37,127 nucleotides of DNA from positions 1 through 37,127 of the forward strand of contig CAZBEA010000005.1 of NCBI GenBank assembly GCA_964490835.1, written 5' to 3'. A model generated the notes under the pieces. It did not search any database, was not told the origin of the DNA, and worked only from the letters and a program-made list of their open reading frames with translations. Source of the stretch: CAZBEA01 sp964490835 (GTDB lineage Bacteria; Patescibacteriota; Microgenomatia; Levybacterales; GWA1-39-11). This document shows positions 1 through 7,088 of the stretch, piece by piece. The first letter of the stretch is position 1. Each line of letters begins with the position of its first letter. Made by a program: the position numbers and the translations under genes.

Positions 1-2
1 CG

Positions 3-428
3 AAGGAGATTCTAAAACACAAAGATAATTCATTTGTAACCCCCACTGAGGCTGTCAGAAAATTTAATCCAGTCGGAGAACTCGATATTCCATACTTTAT
101 TTCGTGGGCTGACGTCGAACGAGATCTCTCTGCATGGCTTTCAAACCCCATGCAACATGATGCGATTAGAAAACTGTACGCTCTGGAACACCTAATTAAA
201 ACTTCAGGTGATGAGCAGCTCCTTGCCGATTGGCGCAAGCTGCAAACATCAGACCACTTTTACTATATGTGTACGAAGTGGTTTGCCGATGGAGATGTAC
301 ATAAATACTTCAATCCTTACGAATCCCCATACGATAGCTTCATATCATTTATGAATGTTATGCACGATCTACGCCTCCGCCTCAAACAGACAGCTCTAGA
401 AGAAAGTGCTTCCTCGGGTCTTGAATAA
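3..428 (+). CDS. Glycoside hydrolase family 57 alpha-amylase, C-terminal part (5' end outside window)
   Basis: This open frame runs in from the window edge with no start, leaving 141 C-terminal residues. Visible text includes SWADVERDLSAWLSNPMQ, LLADWRKLQTSDHFYYM and DGDVHKYFNPYESPYD. Those blocks (WADxERDLSAWL, LQTSDHFYYM, VHxYFSPYxSPYD) are characteristic of the C-terminal helical region of GH57 alpha-amylases, which hydrolyse alpha-1,4 glucans in the cytoplasm. The GH57 catalytic residues lie upstream and are not seen. A methionine at 150 is internal to the conserved block and is not the true start. The gene ends 2 bp before a GH15 glucoamylase, so the two probably form an operon for glycogen or malto-oligosaccharide breakdown. 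The family call is secure; the exact substrate is inferred. Confidence 0.88.
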   Translation, partial: KEILKHKDNSFVTPTEAVRKFNPVGELDIPYFISWADVERDLSAWLSNPMQHDAIRKLYALEHLIKTSGDEQLLADWRKLQTSDHFYYMCTKWFADGDVHKYFNPYESPYDSFISFMNVMHDLRLRLKQTALEESASSGLE

Positions 429-430
429 AA

Positions 431-2395
431 ATGCCAAAATCATTGATACTTTCAAATGGAAGTCTTCTTATTAGCCATGACAAAAATGGATTAATAAGGG
501 ATTTTTATTATCCACACGTCGGGCTCGAAAATAATATTGGCAGCAATTGTTCACATAAGGTTGGAATATACACAGACGGCTCTTTTTCTTGGCTTGATGA
601 TTCCACATGGAATACCCAAGTCGATATGCAAACCAATTCCCTTACTGGGACCGTACTGGCTACGTCTGAGCGTCTTGGAATAACAATTAACTTTACCGAC
701 ATTGTCTATAACGAAAAAGACATCTTCGTCAGAAAGTTAAGAATAAAAAATGATTCGGGTTCAGAAAAAAATATTAAGGTCTTTTTTAACCAACAATTTG
801 AATTGTACGGTTCTCCCCTGAGAGACACTGCGTTTTATGATCCGATTCATAAAGTTATCATTCATTACAAAGGTAGACGTGTCTTTTTGATCAATGCAAT
901 CTCAAATGAAAGAAAAGGATTTGATGACTACAGCGTTGGAATATTGGGACTTGAAGGAAAAGAGGGAACCTTTAAAGATGCGGAAGATGGAGAGTTGTCC
1001 AAAAATCCTATCGAGCACGGTTCGGTTGATTCTGTTATGGGAATCCCAGTAAATCTTAAGCCGTCAGAAGAGAAAGATATCACCTATTGGATCGTCGCTG
1101 CCCGATCAATTCGAGATGCATACGAATTGAATAATTATGTAATATCAAAAACTCCGGAACACTTGATCCGAACAACAAAAGACTTTTGGCAAGCTTGGGT
1201 TTCAAAGGCAGAACTTGATACATCTTCGATCCCCAAAAACCAATCGGATCTTTTTTATAAATCACTTCTTATCGCAAGAACTCACGTTGACCGTGACGGT
1301 GCCATTATTGCATCGTGCGATTCAGATATGTTGCAACATGGACGCGACAACTATTCCTATATGTGGCCGAGAGATGCTGCATTCGTTGCATTGGCTTTTG
1401 ATCAGGCTGAGGATTCATCAACAGCAAGAAGGTTCTTTGAGTTTAGTAAATCGCTCCTCACAGATAACGGATATTTTTTGCATAAATACAGACCCGATGG
1501 AGCACTTGGTAGTTCTTGGCATCCCTGGACAAGAAATGGTGAAATAACTCTTCCTATTCAGGAAGACGAAACAGCCCTTGTTATCTATGCCTTATGGAAT
1601 CATTACAAATGCACAAGAGACATTGAATTCATTGAGACACTTTACAACCCGCTTATAAAAAAAGCTGCACAATTCTTAGTTTCATATAGAGAAAAAACAA
1701 CAGGCTTACCTCTTCCAAGTTATGACATTTGGGAAGAGACTTTCTGCATTTCTACATTTACCTCATCCACTGTCTACGCGGCCCTTACAGCAGCTTCAAA
1801 TTTCGCTCGATTACTCGGCAAAAGAGATGAACAAGATCTATACGCTTCCGCGGCCGATGAGGTTAAAAAGGGAATCTTAAAACATCTTTCAAATCCAAAT
1901 GGCGGATTTTATAAGATGCTTATTCTTGATGGAGATAGGCTAAATCCAAATACAACATATGACATGTCATCAATATATGGAATTTTTAAATTTAATGTTC
2001 TCTCGATTGAAGATCCAATATTACAAAAGGGGATGGCGATTACAAGAGAAAAATTGACAGCTAAAGAAACCGGGTTTGGAATCGCAAGATACGAAAACGA
2101 CCAGTATTATAATAGTATAAATTATCATCCCGGTAATCCTTGGATCGTTACCACTCTTTGGACAGCACAATACGAGATAGCAAGAGCGAATTCTAAGGAA
2201 GATCTGGATAAGAATGTAAATCCTATCATTGAATGGGTCACCTCAACTGCAAGCCCGGCAGGAATATTGCCTGAACAAGTTAGTCCTTATACAAATGAGC
2301 AGTTATCCGCCTCACCACTCACCTGGAGTCATGCAGAATACATAGTCACAATCCTTCAGTATCTTGAAAAAGCCCTACTCTTCCAAAATAAGTGA
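431..2395 (+). CDS. Glycoside hydrolase family 15 protein (glucoamylase-like)
   Basis: A 654-residue protein with the bacterial/archaeal GH15 layout: an N-terminal beta-sandwich (about 1-270) and an (alpha/alpha)6 barrel (about 280-650). Barrel landmarks are YMWPRDAAFVALAF near residue 311, PIQEDETALVIYALW near 376, YDIWEE near 431 (general acid Glu expected here) and LPEQVSP near 613 (general base Glu). GH15 enzymes release glucose from non-reducing ends of alpha-glucans; related members act on trehalose or dextran, so the substrate is not certain. There is no signal peptide, so it is probably cytosolic. The ATG lies 2 bp after the GH57 stop with no Shine-Dalgarno, suggesting coupled translation. 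The gene ends with TGA, which shows that TGA works as a stop in this genome. Confidence 0.9.
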   Translation: MPKSLILSNGSLLISHDKNGLIRDFYYPHVGLENNIGSNCSHKVGIYTDGSFSWLDDSTWNTQVDMQTNSLTGTVLATSERLGITINFTDIVYNEKDIFVRKLRIKNDSGSEKNIKVFFNQQFELYGSPLRDTAFYDPIHKVIIHYKGRRVFLINAISNERKGFDDYSVGILGLEGKEGTFKDAEDGELSKNPIEHGSVDSVMGIPVNLKPSEEKDITYWIVAARSIRDAYELNNYVISKTPEHLIRTTKDFWQAWVSKAELDTSSIPKNQSDLFYKSLLIARTHVDRDGAIIASCDSDMLQHGRDNYSYMWPRDAAFVALAFDQAEDSSTARRFFEFSKSLLTDNGYFLHKYRPDGALGSSWHPWTRNGEITLPIQEDETALVIYALWNHYKCTRDIEFIETLYNPLIKKAAQFLVSYREKTTGLPLPSYDIWEETFCISTFTSSTVYAALTAASNFARLLGKRDEQDLYASAADEVKKGILKHLSNPNGGFYKMLILDGDRLNPNTTYDMSSIYGIFKFNVLSIEDPILQKGMAITREKLTAKETGFGIARYENDQYYNSINYHPGNPWIVTTLWTAQYEIARANSKEDLDKNVNPIIEWVTSTASPAGILPEQVSPYTNEQLSASPLTWSHAEYIVTILQYLEKALLFQNK

Positions 2396-2452
2396 TCTGT
2401 ATGATATAAATCAACAAAATATTTCTTCGGTAATTTTTTTGCCAACTTTTGT

Positions 2453-2458
2453 TATACT
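2453..2458 (+). promoter_or_regulatory. -10 box of topA
   Basis: TATACT ends 8 nt before the chosen topA ATG (2467). No convincing -35 is seen. The expected transcription start falls at or next to the start codon, as for several other genes in the window. Confidence 0.5.
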
Positions 2459-2466
2459 TGATGCTT

Positions 2467-4344
2467 ATGAAGACCTTAATTCTGGTAGAATCACCGACCA
2501 AAGCAAAAACCTTAAATAGATTTCTTGAAGGAAAATTTGACATTATGGCCTCATATGGTCATATAAGGGATTTACCGAAAAGTAAAATTGGAATTGATAT
2601 TAAAAATGATTTTGAGCCACAATATGAAATACCAAAAGATAAAGTTAGCGTAATTGAAGACCTAAAGAAAAGAGTCGAAAAAGCCGATAATGTAATACTT
2701 GCAACTGACCCTGACCGCGAAGGAGAAGCTATATCGTTTCATCTACATGAATTACTAAAGACATCGGCCAAAAAAGGTATTCATTTTCAAAGGATTGTTT
2801 TCCATGAAATTACTAAAACTGCTATAGATGAGGCACTATCGCATCCTGGACACATTGATCATAACTTGGTTTACGCCCAAACGGCAAGAAGAGTTTTAGA
2901 CAGAATTGTAGGGTACAAATTGTCTCCAATTTTGTGGAAAAAAGTAAAGCGCGGCCTTTCAGCAGGACGGGTGCAGTCCGTTGCATTACGACTTATTGTA
3001 GAAAGAGAACGGGAGATTAAAAAATTTGATAAAGAAAATTACTCAAAAGTTTTTGCATATTTGTTAAAAAAAGGTGTTAATACTCCAATTCAATTTGAAT
3101 TAATTGCAATTGACGGAAAGGGTATCGAAACCCAAAAAAAAATTGACCTCTACGATGGTGATTATACCGTAACTAAAACCATAGTTGATCACGCAACAGC
3201 AGAAAACATTAAGAATGACATTGAGATCGTAAAATCCTTTGTAGTAAAGGACGTTATAAAAAAAGAGATGAGACGATCTCCTCAACCCCCCTACTCCACA
3301 TCAACTCTCCAACAGGATGCATCAAGAAGACTCAAATTTTCCAGTAAAAAAACAATGACACTCGCACAGCGACTGTATGAAGAAGGATTTATCACATACC
3401 ACAGAACAGACTCGTTTAACTTATCGGAACAATTTATCAATGAGTCAAGGAAATTCATTGAGAAAGAATTTGGAAAAGAATTCCTCTCTGAGGGCGCAAG
3501 GGTATACAAGACTAAATCAAAAGTAGCACAAGAAGCCCATGAAGCAATTAGGCCTACCAAATTAAATGTCCACGAAAAAGATGTGCAAGACAGTCTCGGA
3601 CGAGAATACGCAAGACTTTACTCTCTTGTTTATAAAAGAGCCGTAGCAACTCAAATGGCCGATGCGGTGTTTTCTTCTACTCGTGTTGAGGTGGAATCTC
3701 AGGCAGGCAAGATTTATCTTTTTGCTGCAAATGGAAGAATTATGTTGTTTCAAGGATTTCTGAAAATCTGGTTCTACGAAGAAAACGAACAAATCTTGCC
3801 GGAGATTGAAGTTGGAGAAGGACTGCGACATCACAGCACAGAAATTACGGATCACGAAAGCACACCGCCACCAAGGTATAACGAAGCATCTCTTATTGGA
3901 GCTCTTGAAAGGCATGGGATCGGAAGACCGTCAACATATGCCCCAACGATCTCAACATTAACGAATCGATTTTACGCTGAAAAACAAGAAGGCAGATTTT
4001 ATCCGACAGAGATTGGGATTGCAGTAAACGATTTCTTAGTTAAAAATTTTTCAAATATTGATGACATTCCTTTTACATCACAGATGGAAGAAAATCTTGA
4101 CGATGTAGCAAACGGTCAAAAAGACTGGGTCACTGTAATGAAAGAATTTTACAAACCGTTTGAAAAGAGTCTTGTTGAAGCAGAGGGAAGTGAAAGAATA
4201 GCAGTTGCAACCGAACCGACCGATGAAAAATGTCCAAAATGTGCAAGTCCTGTTGTCATTCGGTATGGAAAATTTGGAAAGTTCAAAGCCTGTTCAACAT
4301 TCCCTACATGCGACTACAAAGCTTCTATAGTTCTTGATTCCTGA
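2467..4344 (+). CDS. topA: DNA topoisomerase I (type IA), interrupted near the C-terminus by in-frame TGA
   Basis: A type IA topoisomerase that relaxes negatively supercoiled DNA through a transient 5'-phosphotyrosine. The start MKTLILVESPTKAKT at 2467 matches the family; methionines at 2449 and 2461 only add non-conserved residues. The TOPRIM motifs are ESPTKAKT (from residue 8) and DPDREGEA (about 81-88). The active tyrosine is Y311 in GFITYHRTDS, and EAIRPT and GRPSTYAPTISTL are also present. A Cys4 zinc finger (CPKC...C...C) covers about 589-615. The frame then meets TGA at 4342-4344, but the same frame goes on coding a second zinc-finger-like unit (4345-4506). The shortened product (625 aa) keeps the full catalytic core. 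Whether the TGA is a mutation, a consensus error or a readthrough site cannot be decided from the sequence. Confidence 0.93.
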   Translation: MKTLILVESPTKAKTLNRFLEGKFDIMASYGHIRDLPKSKIGIDIKNDFEPQYEIPKDKVSVIEDLKKRVEKADNVILATDPDREGEAISFHLHELLKTSAKKGIHFQRIVFHEITKTAIDEALSHPGHIDHNLVYAQTARRVLDRIVGYKLSPILWKKVKRGLSAGRVQSVALRLIVEREREIKKFDKENYSKVFAYLLKKGVNTPIQFELIAIDGKGIETQKKIDLYDGDYTVTKTIVDHATAENIKNDIEIVKSFVVKDVIKKEMRRSPQPPYSTSTLQQDASRRLKFSSKKTMTLAQRLYEEGFITYHRTDSFNLSEQFINESRKFIEKEFGKEFLSEGARVYKTKSKVAQEAHEAIRPTKLNVHEKDVQDSLGREYARLYSLVYKRAVATQMADAVFSSTRVEVESQAGKIYLFAANGRIMLFQGFLKIWFYEENEQILPEIEVGEGLRHHSTEITDHESTPPPRYNEASLIGALERHGIGRPSTYAPTISTLTNRFYAEKQEGRFYPTEIGIAVNDFLVKNFSNIDDIPFTSQMEENLDDVANGQKDWVTVMKEFYKPFEKSLVEAEGSERIAVATEPTDEKCPKCASPVVIRYGKFGKFKACSTFPTCDYKASIVLDS

Positions 4345-4506
4345 GTTGCATGTCCTAAAGATGGTGGCAAGGTAATTATAAAGCGCACGAGAAAAGGTAA
4401 ACCCTTCTATGGGTGTGCAAACTATCCCACTTGCACATTTGCGGTCTGGAATAAGAAGGAGCTCATGAAGGCCACCGGCCAACCTGTTCCTTCTGCTGCA
4501 AATTAA
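4345..4506 (+). pseudogene. topA: topA 3' continuation: second zinc-finger module after the in-frame TGA
   Basis: The 53 codons after the TGA stay open in the topA frame and end in TAA at 4504-4506. They encode VACPKDGGKV and then GKPFYGCANYPTCTFAVW, the usual C-terminal zinc-ribbon of bacterial TopA (CPKxGG...FYGCSNYPxCxF), with Asp in place of the second Cys. There is no start codon or promoter at the junction, so this belongs to topA and not to a separate gene. GGA (Gly) to TGA is one possible single-base origin. The module normally helps DNA binding and is dispensable for catalysis in some homologues. Confidence 0.75.
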
Positions 4507-4513
4507 TTTTTTG

Positions 4514-4519
4514 TATAAT
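4514..4519 (+). promoter_or_regulatory. -10 box of the TrmH-family gene
   Basis: TATAAT is followed by ACCCAC and then ATG at 4526, a 6-nt spacing that predicts a leaderless mRNA. It lies just after the end of the extended topA frame. Confidence 0.6.
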
Positions 4520-4525
4520 ACCCAC

Positions 4526-5068
4526 ATGCAAAAATTAAATTCCAAAAAATTACGACTGTCAAACCCCACCTCTGAAGAAATTGCTCAGTTGAAACGGAAT
4601 GATATCTATATTATTTTAGATAACGTTCTAGATACATATAATATTGGTGCCGTTTTTAGACTCGGAGATGCGGTAGCTGCAAAAAAAATATTTTTATGTG
4701 GAGGTTCGGAAACTCCACCTAATTCAAGAATTCAAAAAGCGTCTATTGGAACATGGCAATGGGTTCCCTGGGAATATTGCAATTCTGCAGTCGAAGCAAT
4801 AGACAGACTAAAAAGTGAAAATCCAAAAACTCAAGCAGTTGCAATAGAATTAACCGATACTGCTATCCCATACACCTCATATAATTATCCCTTACCGGTA
4901 GCTTTAATAATCGGGCATGAGACAGACGGCGTAAGTGATGAAACTCTTCAAAAATGCGATACAATCGTCCAACTTCCAATGTTTGGTGTGAATATTAGCC
5001 TTAATACAATGGTTTCTCTCGGAATTGTTCTTTTTGAGGCAATTGAAAAAAATTCTTTGGGTAAATAG
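4526..5068 (+). CDS. SpoU/TrmH-family RNA 2'-O-methyltransferase
   Basis: A 180-residue SPOUT methyltransferase that uses S-adenosylmethionine to methylate ribose 2'-OH in tRNA or rRNA. The three SpoU motifs are present: YNIGAVFRLGDA (motif 1, with the Asn and Arg), ALIIGHETDGVSDE (motif 2) and QLPMFGVNISLNTMVSLGI (motif 3, the SAM-binding trefoil knot). It has only the catalytic domain and no N-terminal L30e-like substrate-binding domain, so the target (for example tRNA G18 or a wobble base) cannot be told. The start at 4526 was chosen because TATAAT lies 6 nt upstream; an in-frame TTG at 4511 would overlap that box. rmuC follows 21 bp later. Confidence 0.87.
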   Translation: MQKLNSKKLRLSNPTSEEIAQLKRNDIYIILDNVLDTYNIGAVFRLGDAVAAKKIFLCGGSETPPNSRIQKASIGTWQWVPWEYCNSAVEAIDRLKSENPKTQAVAIELTDTAIPYTSYNYPLPVALIIGHETDGVSDETLQKCDTIVQLPMFGVNISLNTMVSLGIVLFEAIEKNSLGK

Positions 5069-5074
5069 TTGTGG

Positions 5075-5080
5075 TACAAT
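5075..5080 (+). promoter_or_regulatory. Extended -10 box of rmuC
   Basis: TGG precedes TACAAT (extended -10 form), which ends 9 nt before the rmuC ATG at 5090. This gives rmuC its own start despite the short gap after the methyltransferase gene. Confidence 0.5.
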
Positions 5081-5089
5081 ACATCGGCG

Positions 5090-6142
5090 ATGGATCCTAT
5101 TGTAAGTGTATTATTGGGTTTTATATTTATCCTTTTCTTATTAAATCTTTTTCTTTTCTTTCGGCAGAATAAAAAACCTTCTTCAGATACCGCTCTTCTT
5201 GAGTGGTTAAAATCCATGCAGTCCAGTATCGATGCGACAAACAAAACACTCAATGCTGCAATGCGCGACTCGCATGCAAATATCACCTCAACACTCCAAG
5301 AACATTCGCGCCAACTAAATCAAAGACTTGATAAAGCGGCAGAAGTTATATCGGGCGTTCAAAAAAATATTGGTGAAATGTCTGAAATAGGTCGGAATAT
5401 GCAAGAGCTTCAAGAATTTTTAGCAAGTCCAAAACTTCGTGGAAATATAGGCGAACAGGTCCTTAAAGAACTATTATCACAACTGCTCCCAAAACAAACC
5501 TTTACCCTTCAGTATTCCTTTTCAAATGGTGCAACAGTTGATGCTGTGATTAAAACTGAGTCAGGCCTCATTCCAATCGATTCAAAATTTCCAATGGAAA
5601 ATTTTGTGAGACTTCAGAAAGAAAAAGAAGACTCTGGAAAAAAAGCTATGGAAAAAGATTTCAATCGCGACGTTAAAGTACATATCGACTCTATCTCTAA
5701 AAAATATATCTTAACGTCTGAGGGAACACTTGACTATGCTCTTATGTATGTTCCTTCAGAAGCAGTGTACTATGAGATTGTAAATAATCCAATTCTTTTT
5801 GAATACTCATCACAAAAAAGAATACTTATCGTTTCCCCAGTAACATTCTATGCATATTTAAGAGCGATTCTTATGGGTCTTGAGGGGCAGAAAGTAACAC
5901 AAAAAGCTCGGGAGATATTGGCCGGTATCAGATCGGTTCAAAAGAATTTTGACGACCTAAGCTCATCATTTGAAACAATGTCTCGGCACGTGACGCATTC
6001 GTATAATTCGATGAATGATGTTAGAAGTAATTTTAATAAATTAGGAAATGCTATTATTACAACAGGCAAAATCGATCAGAAAGAAACCAAACTTATTTCA
6101 AAAGAAAATGCTATTCAGGAAGAATTGCTCGATGAAAGTTAA
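5090..6142 (+). CDS. rmuC: RmuC-family DNA recombination protein
   Basis: A 350-residue membrane-anchored protein. An N-terminal hydrophobic helix (about 2-22: IVSVLLGFIFILFLLNLF) is followed by a Gln/Asn/Lys-rich coiled coil (about 40-110) and the RmuC domain. That domain includes RGNIGEQVLKELL, GATVDAVI and the signature IPIDSKFPMENF, which resembles a PD-(D/E)xK nuclease core. E. coli RmuC limits inversions between short inverted repeats; the molecular activity is not well defined. The window also carries a locus rich in inverted repeats, though any link is speculative. The ATG at 5090 was preferred over an upstream start because of the -10 box at 5075. The 3' end overlaps the convergent small gene by 4 bp. 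Confidence 0.88.
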   Translation: MDPIVSVLLGFIFILFLLNLFLFFRQNKKPSSDTALLEWLKSMQSSIDATNKTLNAAMRDSHANITSTLQEHSRQLNQRLDKAAEVISGVQKNIGEMSEIGRNMQELQEFLASPKLRGNIGEQVLKELLSQLLPKQTFTLQYSFSNGATVDAVIKTESGLIPIDSKFPMENFVRLQKEKEDSGKKAMEKDFNRDVKVHIDSISKKYILTSEGTLDYALMYVPSEAVYYEIVNNPILFEYSSQKRILIVSPVTFYAYLRAILMGLEGQKVTQKAREILAGIRSVQKNFDDLSSSFETMSRHVTHSYNSMNDVRSNFNKLGNAIITTGKIDQKETKLISKENAIQEELLDES

Positions 6143-6345
6143 TTTTTATCAAGAGGATTAGAAGTATTTTTATAGTACTTTACGAGCCTACTCATTACTT
6201 CTATAAAGCTGGATTTTTCACTATCCCCAAGGTCGTCCGGTAACTCTTCCCATAGAACCTCAAGCTGTTCCAATTTCATTTGTCCGTCGTCGCTGCCGTC
6301 TTGGGTTTCTGTGAAAATGATATAGTCGTCTTTTTGCCGTGCCAT
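6139..6345 (-). CDS. Small acidic hypothetical protein (68 aa)
   Basis: I do not recognise a family. The product is short and acidic (MARQKDDYIIFTETQDGSDD... SFIEVMSRLVKYYKN), with no membrane segment, cysteines or known motif. It follows the FNR-type reductase with a 6-bp gap on the same strand and would be the last gene of the 9950-6139 operon. Its stop overlaps the rmuC stop through the palindrome TTAA. The tight operon spacing and ordinary codon use favour a real gene, but this is inference. Confidence 0.55.
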   Translation of the reverse strand: MARQKDDYIIFTETQDGSDDGQMKLEQLEVLWEELPDDLGDSEKSSFIEVMSRLVKYYKNTSNPLDKN

Positions 6346-6351
6346 GAAGTA

Positions 6352-7086
6352 TTAATATCCCGAAAAATGTTCAAAAATTATTTTCCCCTGCGGTATCCTC
6401 ATATCAAGAAGCAGAGTTTGCATTCCATTTATAAATCCTCCGGGTCCTACAATATAATACGAAGCTGACTCCGGATTTTCAACATGTCTTTCTATAACAG
6501 ACTGGTTGATTCTGCCTCGCTCACCATCCCAATCACCAAGATTTGTCTCTTGAGAAAGTGTGGGTATATACGAAAAGTTTGAGAGTTTTTTTTCGGTGTT
6601 CCTAAAAAATTCATCGAATATTACATCATGCTTCGTACTCCACGAATTAAACAGGGTCATCGGAACATTGAGATCCTTGTCACGACAATACGAAACTATT
6701 GAATGAAAAGGGGTAATTCCTATGCCACCTGCAAGGAAAACCTTTGGTGAACTGTCATCAACATCAATCTCCAAATCATCCCATGGTCCTTCGAATTGAA
6801 TCATCGTACCGGGCTTCAATCGAGAGAGGGTTTTTTTAAATGAACTTTTAATAATTCGTGTTGTAATTGTAAAAAAATCTTTATTGGTGGGAGACGAAGA
6901 AATAGTAAATACCCTCGTGTTTCCTCGGTCATCGGGATTTTTGATATCTAATGTAATCTCAAAATATTGCCCCGGTTTGAATTCTTTTTCATTACCGTTC
7001 CTTCCAAAATAAAATGTCCACGTGTCCTCTGTTAACCTCTCCTTTTTTACAAAGGGCAAGTAAAATGCAGGTGAGAAATCAGTCAT
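6352..7086 (-). CDS. FAD/NAD(P)-binding ferredoxin reductase-like oxidoreductase
   Basis: A 244-residue FNR-superfamily protein. The N-terminal FAD-binding barrel has FKPGQYFEI and RVFTISSSP (residues 58-66, the RxxS flavin motif). The C-terminal NAD(P) domain has VFLAGGIGITPFHSI (116-130) and YYIVGPGGFINGMQ, ending in IIFEHFSGY, the usual FNR C-terminus. There is no 2Fe-2S domain, so it needs a separate electron acceptor or donor, which is not seen here. It sits 2 bp after the helicase-nuclease gene and 6 bp before the small acidic gene. The physiological reaction is unknown. Confidence 0.85.
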   Translation of the reverse strand: MTDFSPAFYLPFVKKERLTEDTWTFYFGRNGNEKEFKPGQYFEITLDIKNPDDRGNTRVFTISSSPTNKDFFTITTRIIKSSFKKTLSRLKPGTMIQFEGPWDDLEIDVDDSSPKVFLAGGIGITPFHSIVSYCRDKDLNVPMTLFNSWSTKHDVIFDEFFRNTEKKLSNFSYIPTLSQETNLGDWDGERGRINQSVIERHVENPESASYYIVGPGGFINGMQTLLLDMRIPQGKIIFEHFSGY

Positions 7087-7088
7087 AA

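Noticed and set aside
4342..4344. TGA read as glycine (Gracilibacteria/SR1 code)
   Set aside because: TGA clearly ends the GH15, glycerate 2-kinase and transketolase-C genes with correctly placed neighbours, so it is a stop in this genome.
4342..4344. TGA as a selenocysteine codon in topA
   Set aside because: No SECIS-like hairpin is evident just downstream, and the residue is not at a cysteine position of the zinc finger.
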